Origin: an uncultured Clostridia bacterium
GTDB lineage: Bacteria; Bacillota; Clostridia; Christensenellales; CAG-917
Direction: 5' to 3'
DNA: 41,669 nucleotides
NCBI GenBank assembly: GCA_944360115.1
Contig: CALVTH010000012.1
Coordinates: forward strand, 1 to 41,669
Numbering within the stretch: position 1 is the first letter of the stretch; each line of letters begins with the position of its first letter. This document shows, in pieces, positions 17,101-24,548 of the stretch. The position numbers and the translations under genes are program-made. A model generated the notes under the pieces. It saw only the letters and a program-made list of their open reading frames with translations, had not been told where the DNA came from and searched no databases.

Positions 17101-17409
17101 CCGTACAAGCTCAGCCGCAACGCCTTGTCTCCCTCGACTCACCTCACCGACGAGAATTTCGTGCAGATAGGGCAATATGTAAAGGCGCTTGCCGCCGACG
17201 GAGCGGCAAGGATAGTGCGCGGAGACATCGCTCCCGACCACACGCAGGGCGCGTGCAGATTCTGCGATTACGCCGACATCTGCGCCTATGCGGGAGAGAG
17301 CGGAAGGAAAGCCATTCCGCGTATGAAACTTGCCGACCTCACGCTCGAAAACCTGCCTCTCGTGTGGCGCGGGAACGGGGTCGGCGACGATGACGAGGAG
17401 GGCGTATGA
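14179..17409 (+). CDS. addB: AddB, helicase-nuclease subunit B
   Basis: 1076 residues. With AddA it processes double-strand DNA ends for recombination. The C-terminal nuclease shows FRVxR-type GRVDRVDEKDG and VVVDYKT (D888, K890 of the PD-(D/E)XK core). The iron-sulfur ligands are visible as C739 (FFVCPYQYFF) and C1026, C1029, C1035 (GACRFCDYADIC). The N-terminal helicase-like domain starts MKIILSNTAHDAYR where Bacillus AddB has a Walker A (GRSGSGKT); no P-loop is present here or in frame upstream. The start is the only ATG at the promoter; no ribosome site is seen. It overlaps addA by 4 bp. Confidence 0.93.
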   Translation: MKIILSNTAHDAYRSVLDCLRRRLPEGGEHIVIVPDKFTASSERGVLETLGLDAAFNVSVTSFTRLAEKTVGRRIKRCLTPQGSVMLLAKVIDEKRDEMVCYGRAAGAVGFAEEFYAALTAVRNSGITPDELRAAAGRAAPALKGKLKDLSLIYDAYLAALAGRHSDSSTRLEFFADALDGGLNMPYHFYVVDFYDFKAPELRILAGLSRTALSLTVGLVGGFGNPNRRIYCDGVARTLAKVADGAETEYGSEMLHPVLQVVSERLFSYEPPENPVENDGKVRLLRAATVADEVKNLVTEIAAKVRGGARYRDFEVVLVTPDEYRDELKAAFLRYGVPFFIDTREPLAEQTKVRYLLSAIAAARSNFGRAEVLDVVKNPLFAACFGLTDDDIFVFENYALRFNADHSRFRAPFVLGEGDALARSEKVREALCEALSPFADFGEREAAQFVDRARRFLDGAEDALRAHSARLTGMSLYYAKCAEQVDEKTKEVLDEIEYALDARGGLGYFERILQSMIGSVKIALVPTFLDAVFVGDTHSRYLGRGDIYILGATVGSLPAAREGGAVITAADEEALADIGAEIKPSRKNRLYTELMEIVEIMKRPRGELVISYPRTAAGGEQRASTVISELSGMIADNGKRLAVADIGFDGTEKLRGAERERALATVYCTPEACAYEVLKGLRTGGDAEARGAAFRFLSDKGRARLNRVYERNIQPQSVKASDARETTVSASRLEKFFVCPYQYFFAYRARLQKRREAGMESTDSGTLIHAVAEKLFRLIAADKISPDNIESKTREIFARAVDETPAIAVMKDDPATARKLARLADESVRTARALYTIYLRSEYKPRYIEAAIGGEIPAPEMRADGTVVRLAGRVDRVDEKDGRFVVVDYKTYKNASLAASDIFLGKRIQLYLYADAVAAGNGWKPSGVFYMPLYNSFTDGASVRFKYQGHVTANADEAAKIDSAFADNPAESSLPYKLSRNALSPSTHLTDENFVQIGQYVKALAADGAARIVRGDIAPDHTQGACRFCDYADICAYAGESGRKAIPRMKLADLTLENLPLVWRGNGVGDDDEEGV

Positions 17410-20400
17410 GCGACGACGGAGTGCGCGGCGGCGCGGACAACCGCTTCGGCAACGGCACGGACGGAGACGGGATTATGGAAGACAAAATGCAAATAAACGG
17501 TGTTGAAAGTCAAAAAACGGCGCATAAACAGCCTGATTGCGACAAATATGTCGGCAAAATCTTCGAGGGACTGACCGACGACCAGAAGACGGCGGTGTAC
17601 ACCGAGGGCAAGGTGCTGGTCACCGCCGCGGCGGGCACCGGCAAGACGCGCAGTATGATAGGGCGTATCGTCGGCAAGATTATGGACGGCGTGCCCATTC
17701 GCCGTATCCTCGTGCTGGTGTTCAACGAAGCCGCCGCCGCCGAAATCAAGGAGAGATTGCACGCCGCTCTGTTCGACGCGGCTTGCGTTTCGACGGGCGA
17801 AATGGGCAGGTATCTCCGCGACAGCATCGACGACCTCGGCAGCGCGCGCATAGGCACAATCGACTCTTTCTGCCGCTCCGTGATCAAGGAGAATTTCGAG
17901 CGGCTGGGCATATCGCCCGATTTCGAGGTGCTGGGCGACGAGGCGGAGAACGCTTATGTCCGCGAGGCGCTCGACGAGGTTTTCGCCGAGTATGCGGAAG
18001 CGGGCGACGAAGTTTTTCTGCAACTGTCCGACATACTTTCGCCGTCGCGCGAGGAGGAGGACTTCCGCGCCTGCATCAAGGGATTGCACGCCCTTTACGA
18101 GATTTTCCCGGACGGCAAGGAATTTCTCGGGCGGATAAAGGACAATTTCGGCACGGGCGAGGCTTTCAGGGACAAACTGTTTTCCGCCGCGGTGCGCACG
18201 CTGAACAGAGTCGCCGAAGTGTGCCGCGAGTGCATAGACCCGCTCGCCGCCGACGGACAGAATTCCTATGTCGAGCGCGCGTCGGATGTCGTTGCGTACT
18301 GCGACGCGTGCAGGGAGGGCGGCGTGGAAGCCCTGTGCCGTATCGCGGATTCCTACGAACTGACCAAGGGCATAAAGAAATCCAGAGTCGACACCCCCGA
18401 GGTGGAAGTGGTGAAATGCGCGGTGGACAAGTTCAAGGAAGTGATGGAGGAGTGGCGGGGTTTTGCGTGCGGCGACGGCGGACTGAAAGAGGAGCTGGAG
18501 CAAAACGCGCTTTACGCCGCGAAGCTGTGCGAACTGACGGAGGCTCTGGATGCGCGGCTCGCCGAAAAGAAACTCGCCGCCGCGGCGATGTCCTACGCCG
18601 ACCTGGAGCGTTACGCCGTGCGGTTGGTCAAGGAGGGGTGCGACCTCGCCTCGCGTTACGACTGCGTTTTCGTGGACGAATACCAGGATGTCAACAGGTT
18701 GCAGGAATTTCTCATAGACTCCGTCGTGCGCGACGACGCGTTTATGGTGGGCGATGTCAAGCAGAGCATATACGGATTCCGTCTCGCCGACCCGACGGTG
18801 TTCCTCGAAAAGGGGCGCGCGTACGAAGCGGGCGGCGGCAGACTCGTGAATTTCCGCCGCAATTTCCGCAGCGAGAGGGCAATCCTCAAATTCGTCAACG
18901 CGATATTCGACACGGTGATGACGGAGGACAGCGCGGACATCGACTACAAGGGCGACGGGCGTTTCGAGTTCGACGAGGAGGGAGTCTCCGTCGCCGACAA
19001 TGTGCAGGTGCACCTTTTCGGCATGAAAGGGTCGTCCGCCGAAAAGGAGAGGGAAGAGGGGCGGTTCATCGCCCGCGAAATAAAACGCCTTTACGGCAAA
19101 GCGCTCGACGAGGACGGCAAGCGGCTGGGGTACGGCGACTTCGTCGTGCTGTTCAGGGCGCGCGGCGCGAACGCCCGGCATGTGCTCGAAGGTATGCGCG
19201 AGGAAAATGTGCCCCTCGACGACAACGGATTTTCGTCGGCGGGCGCGGCGCCCGAACGCGAACTGGTCAACTTCCTGCGTGTGCTGGACAATCCGCGGCA
19301 GGACATTCCCCTTGCGGGCTTTATGCTGTCCTACTTCGGGACCTTTTCCGAGCAGGAACTTGCCGAAATCGCCGCGTCCCGCACGAAGGATGACGACCTC
19401 TACGACGCCGTTCTGCGGGCGGCGGAAAGGGACGATGCACTCGGCGTCAAAACATCCGAAATGCTGGCGATGTTGTCCGACTACCGTTTGCGCGCGTCCT
19501 TCAAGAGCGTGCCCGAACTGGTGCGGTCGATAATCACCGATTTTTCCTTCGACGCCTACGCCGAGTCGCTGGGCGAAGGTATGGCAGAGCGGCTGCGTTC
19601 GTTCGCGAGCGGAGTGCCGACAGGCGATTTCGAGTTCGGTCTGGGAAGATTTCTCGAAGTGTACGAGCGCGGCAGCGGAAAGGACAAGAGCGGTTCGACG
19701 GGCGGGGACAAGGTGCATATATCCACCTTCCACGGCTACAAGGGGCTGGAAGCCCCCGTCGTGTTCGTTGCGGCGACGCAACCCCGTTCGGGCGGCTGCA
19801 AAAAGGCGGGAAGCGATGTCCTGCGCGACAGTGCGGGCGGACTCGGGCTAAAGTTCTACGACATATTCGAGCGTACCGCGAGGGAGACCCTGTCGCGCAA
19901 AGCCGTCGGGGAATACATAGCCGAAAGGGAAGCCAAAGAGGAAATGCGACTGTTCTATGTCGCGTTGACCCGCGCCCGCAACTATCTTTATGTCACCGCT
20001 TCGCCCTCGGAAGCCTACCTCAAAAAGTTCGGCATAATGCCCGCGTTCGACCGCGCCAAATGCCCGCTGGACTACCTGTCGGAAGCCATATACAAGGACG
20101 CCCTTTCCGTGTTCGTGGCAAAGCATACCGAACCCGTTTCGGGGGCGACTCCGACGGAAAGCAGAGAATTGCCCGTGTTGCCCGAGGGAGCGGCGGCGGA
20201 CATAAATGCGGTGCGTGAGGCGGTCGGGTTTGTGTATCCGTACGCCGAGTCCACAACGCTTGCGGGCAAATACAGCGTGTCCGCGCTCGACGGTATAGAC
20301 GACGAGACGGTGGGGGCTTTCTCCGACAAAGCCGACGAAGGCACTCTCTATCACCGCGTCATGGAAGAAATAGATTTCGCCGCCGAAGGAGTTGAGGGCG

Positions 20401-20816
20401 TGCTTGCGGAATTCGAGAGGATGAAAGAGGAGGGCGTGCTGACGGAGGAGGAAGCGGCAAGCGTGGACGCCGCCGCCGTGGCGCGCTGTCTCGCCACCCC
20501 GGAAATGCAGGCGGCGCGCCGCAGCGTTTGCTATCGCGAAAAGCCTTTCCTCATGACCATGACCGCCCGCGAAGCGGGGCAGGGAGAGGGCGACGACAAG
20601 GTGGTGGTGCAGGGCGTCATAGACCTTGTGATAGACGGCGAACAAAAGATTCTTATCGACTTCAAGAACTCCGCGCTGAGAAGTGCGGAGGCAATGGAAA
20701 AATACAAAAAGCAACTTAAACTGTACAAAACGGCAGTTGAGCGCGCTTTACTTGCAAAAGTGGACAGAACTTTGCTTTATTCGTTCAAGCTGAACAGATT
20801 CGTGGAAATCGAGTGA
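17406..20816 (+). CDS. addA: AddA, helicase-nuclease subunit A
   Basis: 1136 residues, a UvrD-type 3'-5' helicase fused to a RecB-family nuclease. Walker A AAAGTGKT carries K80. Motif II is VDEYQD (423-428), motif IV NFRRNFRSE (near 480), motif V STFHGYKGLEAPVVF (near 775-790) and motif VI LFYVALTRARNYLYV (near 850). The C-terminal nuclease core is VIDLVIDGEQKILIDFKN, with D1085 and K1087. The ATG overlaps the addB stop (ATGA) with GAGGAGGG upstream; an internal ATG at 17475 also precedes the helicase domain but lacks comparable support. About 50 residues of unusual, glycine-rich N-terminus precede the core. No terminator is evident after the stop. Confidence 0.95.
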   Translation: MSDDGVRGGADNRFGNGTDGDGIMEDKMQINGVESQKTAHKQPDCDKYVGKIFEGLTDDQKTAVYTEGKVLVTAAAGTGKTRSMIGRIVGKIMDGVPIRRILVLVFNEAAAAEIKERLHAALFDAACVSTGEMGRYLRDSIDDLGSARIGTIDSFCRSVIKENFERLGISPDFEVLGDEAENAYVREALDEVFAEYAEAGDEVFLQLSDILSPSREEEDFRACIKGLHALYEIFPDGKEFLGRIKDNFGTGEAFRDKLFSAAVRTLNRVAEVCRECIDPLAADGQNSYVERASDVVAYCDACREGGVEALCRIADSYELTKGIKKSRVDTPEVEVVKCAVDKFKEVMEEWRGFACGDGGLKEELEQNALYAAKLCELTEALDARLAEKKLAAAAMSYADLERYAVRLVKEGCDLASRYDCVFVDEYQDVNRLQEFLIDSVVRDDAFMVGDVKQSIYGFRLADPTVFLEKGRAYEAGGGRLVNFRRNFRSERAILKFVNAIFDTVMTEDSADIDYKGDGRFEFDEEGVSVADNVQVHLFGMKGSSAEKEREEGRFIAREIKRLYGKALDEDGKRLGYGDFVVLFRARGANARHVLEGMREENVPLDDNGFSSAGAAPERELVNFLRVLDNPRQDIPLAGFMLSYFGTFSEQELAEIAASRTKDDDLYDAVLRAAERDDALGVKTSEMLAMLSDYRLRASFKSVPELVRSIITDFSFDAYAESLGEGMAERLRSFASGVPTGDFEFGLGRFLEVYERGSGKDKSGSTGGDKVHISTFHGYKGLEAPVVFVAATQPRSGGCKKAGSDVLRDSAGGLGLKFYDIFERTARETLSRKAVGEYIAEREAKEEMRLFYVALTRARNYLYVTASPSEAYLKKFGIMPAFDRAKCPLDYLSEAIYKDALSVFVAKHTEPVSGATPTESRELPVLPEGAAADINAVREAVGFVYPYAESTTLAGKYSVSALDGIDDETVGAFSDKADEGTLYHRVMEEIDFAAEGVEGVLAEFERMKEEGVLTEEEAASVDAAAVARCLATPEMQAARRSVCYREKPFLMTMTAREAGQGEGDDKVVVQGVIDLVIDGEQKILIDFKNSALRSAEAMEKYKKQLKLYKTAVERALLAKVDRTLLYSFKLNRFVEIE

Positions 20817-21147
20817 CGGAGCGTCGCACAACGCGTCGCGCTGTGCGGCGCGGAGCGCGAGCGCACCCGTCGTGAGCGCGGTACGCGGGCGGGCGGAGGA
20901 GAGCGCAGGCGGCGGGCGGCGTGCGTTGAGCGTGACCCGCTCGGGCGCGCAGTCAACCCGCCCGAATGGCGCCCCGAGTGCGGCGTGCGCCCTGCGCGAT
21001 GTGCGCGCACCTTACGCCTCGGCGGCACGCGCATTCCGCGCGTCTCGCGTATGTCGTAACAAATACGCACATAACGGTTGATTTTTCGCGCGCGTATGAT
21101 ATAATATTCCCGATAACCCGCGGCACGCGGCTTCCTCAGGAGACGAG
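20817..21147. other. GC-rich intergenic region with promoter
   Basis: No gene seen. The first 240 bp are very GC-rich with many CpG-type inverted repeats but no T run. The last 70 bp hold the promoter at 21078-21105 and the ribosome site of the next gene. Confidence 0.55.
21078..21105 (+). promoter_or_regulatory. Strong promoter with extended -10
   Basis: TTGATT (21078-21083), 16 bp, TATAAT (21100-21105) preceded by TGA. It drives the gene at 21148, which has AGGAGA before its ATG. Confidence 0.75.
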
Positions 21148-22932
21148 ATGGATTTCTTCAAGACGATTTTCGATGGACTTGTCGGGCTTTCCGAGAAGCT
21201 TCCTTCCGTCGAGGTCGGCGCGTTCGCCGTTGCGGCGTTCGTTGCGCTGATTCTCGCGGCGATCGTCATCGGTCTCACCTTCCTCGGCTCGGGAGCCGCC
21301 AGGTTCACGAGCGCCTGCCGCAGGGTGCTTGCCTATCTCGACGACGAGTCCGCCGTCACCGACGACAATGTCGCGGATTTCACCGCCGAGTGCTTCGGAG
21401 CCAAGGCTCCCGCCGCTTTGCGCGACGGGTGGGTGCAGTTCCTCGGAGTGCGCTTCGGCTATCCCGGCGAAATTGTCTCCGAAAGCGGCGTTTTCGACAA
21501 GGCAGTCAAGCGCAGAGTTAGTCTGCGCGCAAACATATTCATCGGCGTGGCTCTCATCCTCACCGCGTTGTTCGCGTTCTGGGGACTGGGCGCAATCGGC
21601 ACGGCGGGTGTCGGAGTGGTGCTGTGCGGCGGGCTGTTGCTCGCGGCGGTGGGCTACATCGTCCTCGTCGTCGTGGCGAAGAAGCAGTACGACGCCGCCC
21701 TCGCGATGTTCCGCGAAATGCAGGACGCCCTCGACGCCAAGGTGATGTTGCAGGTGGAACGCGATTATTCCGCCGACGCGTCGCCGCTCATCGAGATTGC
21801 TTCCGTGCTGGAAGGCATAGTGTCGCGCAACACGGCGCGCCCCGCGCCCGATTTTGATTTCTCCGTCAAGGAAGACGCCGCAGACGAGGCGACGGAGTCG
21901 GACGACAGCCGCGGCGCCGAAACGGAAGGGGAGACGCCCGTCTACGAAACACCCGACGAAGCAACCGCCGAAGCCTCCGCGGAGAGCGGAGCGGACGACG
22001 GAGCGGACGACATCGAAGAGTCTCACGCCGTTGCCGCCGAGGAAGTCGGCGAAACGGAAATCGAGAGACTTATCGCCGAAAAGGAAGCGACGGATGCCTG
22101 CGCGTGCGCAGATGCCGCGCCCGCGAGCGAAGCGCCTGCCGACGACGCTCCTTTGGAAGAGGTCGCCGAGGAGAGTGCGCTCGCCGAAGTTGTGCACGCC
22201 CCCGCGAGCGACGCGGGCGAAAAGGAAGGCGACGACGACCTCACGCAGGAGGACGGCTTTTTTCCCCTCGGGAGATATAACGGCGGACTGACTGCCGCCG
22301 CACTCTCGGCGGACGCCGAAGAAAACGACGAAGTGTACCGCGGTCAACCGACTGCGGAAGAAATAAAACACGAATACGAGGATGCTATGTTCGGAAGAAA
22401 GAAAAAAGAGCAGGCTCAAGTTGCAGTAGCGCAACCCGTCGATTACGACAACATGACCGTCGAGGCGGAACTCATCCCCGACGACGACGAGGACTATGTG
22501 CTCGTGCGTCCCGGCGTGCGTCCCGCGTCTCTCGAAGGGCTCAACATCGCGGTGCATCCCGCAAGCGAGTCTTCGGTCACGGTCTCTCTCGAACCCGAGG
22601 TCGTCTATGTCGAAGAAAACCTCGACGAGGGCGACGAGGATGTCAAGGCGCCCCGCCTTGCCAAACTTCCCCATCTTGTCGACTATGTGCTGACGATGAA
22701 GATTTCCCGCGGGATGAAGATAAGGGTGGCCATGCTTATGTTGCAGGCGTACAATGTCTTCAAGAACAGCCCCGAGAACAAAGCCATCGTCATTCAGTGC
22801 ATGACCAAGATCATCCAGTCCATTATGGCTGACAGGGCGGCGGAGAAAGCGGCAGCCGAGAAGGCGGCGGCAGAAGCGGCGGCAGCGGAGAAAGCGGCGG
22901 CGGACAAGACCGAGGACGCTCCCGCAGAATAA
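21148..22932 (+). CDS. Unrecognised membrane protein with acidic linker and Ala-rich tail
   Basis: 594 residues; I do not recognise a family. Residues about 25-47 form one membrane helix, then a soluble segment of about 80 residues, then two helices at about 128-148 and 150-174. A cytoplasmic-looking helical part (about 175-230) leads into a long, very acidic Ala/Glu/Asp-rich linker (about 245-400). Residues about 400-560 look more ordered (DEDYVLVRPGVRPASLEGL; an amphipathic C-terminal helix set KAIVIQCMTKIIQSIMADR). The end is a Lys/Glu/Ala repeat (EKAAAEKAAAEAAAAEKAAA). Inference: a membrane scaffold or tether. It has its own strong promoter and a terminator at 23066-23099, so it is monocistronic and probably well expressed. 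Confidence 0.7.
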   Translation: MDFFKTIFDGLVGLSEKLPSVEVGAFAVAAFVALILAAIVIGLTFLGSGAARFTSACRRVLAYLDDESAVTDDNVADFTAECFGAKAPAALRDGWVQFLGVRFGYPGEIVSESGVFDKAVKRRVSLRANIFIGVALILTALFAFWGLGAIGTAGVGVVLCGGLLLAAVGYIVLVVVAKKQYDAALAMFREMQDALDAKVMLQVERDYSADASPLIEIASVLEGIVSRNTARPAPDFDFSVKEDAADEATESDDSRGAETEGETPVYETPDEATAEASAESGADDGADDIEESHAVAAEEVGETEIERLIAEKEATDACACADAAPASEAPADDAPLEEVAEESALAEVVHAPASDAGEKEGDDDLTQEDGFFPLGRYNGGLTAAALSADAEENDEVYRGQPTAEEIKHEYEDAMFGRKKKEQAQVAVAQPVDYDNMTVEAELIPDDDEDYVLVRPGVRPASLEGLNIAVHPASESSVTVSLEPEVVYVEENLDEGDEDVKAPRLAKLPHLVDYVLTMKISRGMKIRVAMLMLQAYNVFKNSPENKAIVIQCMTKIIQSIMADRAAEKAAAEKAAAEAAAAEKAAADKTEDAPAE

Positions 22933-23065
22933 TCTCCGACGGGCAATTTTCGCAAAGGGGAGGCCGCGGCTTTCCCCGCGCGTGTTGCGTTTTCGCGCGG
23001 CGAAAACGCAGGCAGTCGGGTGCAAACGAGCAAGTTTACCGACGGCGAACCGCACCGATTCAGAC

Positions 23066-23099
23066 GACCGCACGGCGTACAGCCGCGCGGTCTTTTTTT
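23066..23099 (+). terminator. Terminator of the membrane-protein gene
   Basis: GACCGC-A-CGGC pairs with GCCG-C-GCGGTC around GTACA, followed by seven T. It lies 134 bp after the stop codon. Confidence 0.85.
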
Positions 23100-23182
23100 G
23101 TTTCTCCGTACATGTGAAAAAGGAAGGTTGCCCGACATATAAAGTCACGCCGAATTATGGAGAGGGAATCGGCGAAAATTCT

Positions 23183-23210
23183 AAAATACCCCGTTAGATA
23201 GCGGAAAACA
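23183..23210. repeat. Dispersed 28-bp repeat, copy 1
   Basis: Matches 41335-41362 at 24 of 28 positions; both begin AAAATACC and end in CGGAAAACA. The core TTAGATA is shared, and the 12-mer CCCCGTTAGATA recurs exactly in the hairpin at 27445-27469. Confidence 0.7.
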
Positions 23211-23230
23211 AAAAGCCGCTTTGACGCGGC
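23205..23230 (-). terminator. Terminator of corA
   Basis: On the minus strand, GCCGC and GCGGC pair around GTCAAA, followed by TTTTTGTTTT. It starts 63 bp beyond the corA stop and overlaps the dispersed repeat. Confidence 0.7.
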
Positions 23231-23293
23231 GTGTGTTTGTCTCGCGGACGTGGCGACATCCCGAAGCGGTTGAAAACAAGTCGATGAGTAAAA

Positions 23294-24253
23294 TTACTTG
23301 AGGAAGCGTTTCTTCCACAGCACTATGCCGGCAATCAGGCACACCACGACGGATATGCCGATGACCACCCAGAATCCCCATGTCTCGCCCTCGAAAGGCA
23401 CTCCCGTGTTCATGCCCCAGAAGGCGCCTATCATGCTCGGGATGGCGACCAGCAGGGTGAGGGAAGTCAGCACTTTCATGACGACATTCAGGTTGTTGGA
23501 AATGATGGAAGCGTAGGCGTCCATTGTGCCCGAAAGTATGTCGCGGTAGATGTTCGACATCTCGATTGCCTGTTTGTTTTCGATGACGACATCTTCCCAC
23601 AGGTCGAGGTCCTCTTCGAAGAATTTCACCGACTTGGGCAGGCGGTCCAGCACCACGCTGTTGGAGCGCAGGGAGGTGGAGATGTAGACCAGCGATTTTT
23701 CGAGGTCGAGCATTTCGATGAGTTCGGCGTTTTTCATCGATTTTTCCAGCTCGTTCTGCACGCGCTGGCTGGCGCGGTCTATCTGTTTGAGATAGTGCAG
23801 GAATTTCTTGGATATGGTGTACTGCAACTGGATGAGGAAACGGATGCGCTTGTGCAGGTTGATGTCCTTGACGAAGCGTGCCGACAGCATATCGTCGATG
23901 AGGCTGGTTTCCTCCAGACAGACGGTTATCATCGCGTCCGAGGTGGAGATGAAACCGAAAGGCAGGGTGGTGTAGGTGTAGTGATTTTCGTCTTCCACGG
24001 TGAAGGGAATGTCCGTGACGACGAGGACGGCGCCGGTGTCGTCGTCCTTTTCCACACGGGCGCGCTCCTCTTCGTCGAGGGCGGCTTTTATCATATCCTC
24101 GGCGACGCCCGTAGCGCGCGAAATCAGCTCGATTTCCTTGTCGGTGGGGTTGGACATGTGGATCCAATGATCGGCGAAATCGTAGCCCTCGAAGATGATG
24201 TCGGGGTCAACCGAAATGATGCATTTGTTGGCTTTCTTGTAAATCTGGAGCAT
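23294..24253 (-). CDS. corA: CorA-family magnesium transporter
   Basis: 319 residues. CorA forms a pentameric channel for Mg2+ (and Co2+) uptake across the membrane, gated by Mg2+ bound to its cytoplasmic domain. The N-terminal 250 residues are the cytoplasmic alpha/beta and long stalk-helix part. Two membrane helices follow at about 258-280 and 292-312, and the family hallmark GMN sits at 280-282 (WGMNTGVPF, the selectivity loop). The positively charged end KKRFLK is typical. The ATG at 24253 has AAAGGAGG upstream; nine earlier codons are in frame but lack support. Its leader carries a small ORF and a terminator-like hairpin (24275-24355). It is divergent from ppdK. Confidence 0.93.
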   Translation of the reverse strand: MLQIYKKANKCIISVDPDIIFEGYDFADHWIHMSNPTDKEIELISRATGVAEDMIKAALDEEERARVEKDDDTGAVLVVTDIPFTVEDENHYTYTTLPFGFISTSDAMITVCLEETSLIDDMLSARFVKDINLHKRIRFLIQLQYTISKKFLHYLKQIDRASQRVQNELEKSMKNAELIEMLDLEKSLVYISTSLRSNSVVLDRLPKSVKFFEEDLDLWEDVVIENKQAIEMSNIYRDILSGTMDAYASIISNNLNVVMKVLTSLTLLVAIPSMIGAFWGMNTGVPFEGETWGFWVVIGISVVVCLIAGIVLWKKRFLK

Positions 24254-24274
24254 AAGCGTTGCCTCCTTTGCGCG

Positions 24275-24318
24275 ACACAAAACGCCGCGTCGGAGGTTGC
24301 TCCTGACGCGTGCATTTT
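24275..24318 (-). terminator. Terminator-like hairpin (attenuator) in the corA leader
   Basis: On the minus strand the 5' arm runs AAAATGC-A-CGCGTC-A-GGAG (24318-24300), the loop is CAAC, and the 3' arm is CTCC-GACGCG-GCGTTTT (24295-24279). That gives 17 pairs (one G-U) with two bulged A, then GTGT. The 5' arm starts at the leader-ORF stop codon. The U tract is short, so termination strength is uncertain. Confidence 0.6.
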
Positions 24319-24355
24319 ATGGGAGTTGATGCCTACTTCGAGGGTCGGCGTCCAT
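24317..24355 (-). CDS. Putative 12-codon leader peptide of corA
   Basis: ATG at 24355, TAA at 24317-24319, peptide MDADPRSRHQLP. AGAGGTG (24361-24367) lies 5 nt upstream, a better ribosome site than most genes here. The ORF begins about 25 nt into the predicted transcript. Its stop codon overlaps the first pairs of the hairpin at 24275-24318, and its codons 2-3 (GACGCC) could pair with GCGTC in the 5' arm or GGCGTT in the 3' arm, giving a competing fold. The acidic-proline start recalls the enterobacterial MgtL peptide (MEPDP...), whose translation fails at low Mg2+ and so turns on mgtA. This is inference from position and pattern; no homology is claimed. Confidence 0.5.
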   Translation of the reverse strand: MDADPRSRHQLP

Positions 24356-24387
24356 TTTTGCACCTCTGAATGATTTTGTTCCACCTC

Positions 24388-24416
24388 ATACTATCAAAAA
24401 AAAATGCGAAAGGCAA
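24388..24416 (-). promoter_or_regulatory. Promoter of corA
   Basis: On the minus strand, TTGCCT (24411-24416), 17 bp containing a T9 run, TAGTAT (24388-24393). The start near 24381 gives a leader of about 128 nt. Confidence 0.65.
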
Positions 24417-24432
24417 CCGAAAAATCGTTGCC
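24412..24432. promoter_or_regulatory. Inverted repeat spanning both -35 elements
   Basis: GGCAAC, 9 bp, GTTGCC. Its two arms coincide with the -35 hexamers of the divergent corA and ppdK promoters, so a bound regulator would cover both; the symmetry may also simply come from two similar -35 boxes. Confidence 0.5.
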
Positions 24433-24456
24433 AAAGGTATCTTTTTTTGCTAGACT
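24428..24456 (+). promoter_or_regulatory. Promoter of ppdK
   Basis: TTGCCA (24428-24433), 17 bp with a T7 run, TAGACT (24451-24456). The start near 24463 gives a leader of about 120 nt. Confidence 0.65.
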
Positions 24457-24481
24457 CAAAGCGTCCTGACGCGCGCGTATT

Positions 24482-24499
24482 ACGGAGAATATTCTCCGT
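24482..24499. promoter_or_regulatory. 18-bp perfect palindrome in the ppdK leader
   Basis: ACGGAGAATATTCTCCGT, followed by TTTATATC, about 20-40 bp into the transcript. It could be an operator for a dimeric repressor or, as RNA, an early terminator-like hairpin. Confidence 0.6.
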
Positions 24500-24530
24500 T
24501 TTATATCACGCGACGCGCACGGACACGCCC

Positions 24531-24548
24531 GCCGCACGGGAGTGCGGC
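24531..24548 (+). other. GNRA-loop hairpin before ppdK
   Basis: GCCGCAC and GTGCGGC pair around the tetraloop GGGA, ending 34 bp before the ppdK ATG. Possibly an mRNA stabiliser. Confidence 0.45.

Larger units (their letters stand above)
22933..23293. other. Intergenic region between convergent genes
   Basis: No gene seen. It holds the terminator of the preceding gene (23066-23099), a copy of the dispersed 28-bp repeat (23183-23210) and the corA terminator (23205-23230). Confidence 0.6.

Noticed and set aside
13819-17241. A 1140-codon open frame on the minus strand opposite addB
   Set aside because: It is the antisense shadow of addB in GC-rich DNA: no ribosome site, very rich in Arg, Gly, Val and His, no family motifs, while addB on the other strand has all expected motifs. 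The same holds for the long antisense frames at 17286-19781, 21136-23148, 24580-26679 and 35261-37996.
24254-24381. M-box or another known metal riboswitch in the corA leader
   Set aside because: I looked for the M-box core blocks (GGTGAGGCTCC-like and the late CTACG) and for yybP-ykoY and NiCo motifs; none is present. The small ORF plus hairpin explains the leader better.
24124-24384. A longer GTG-started ORF across the corA leader
   Set aside because: It runs through the hairpin and into corA in another frame and lacks family-like sequence; the 12-codon ORF with AGAGGTG fits the leader better.
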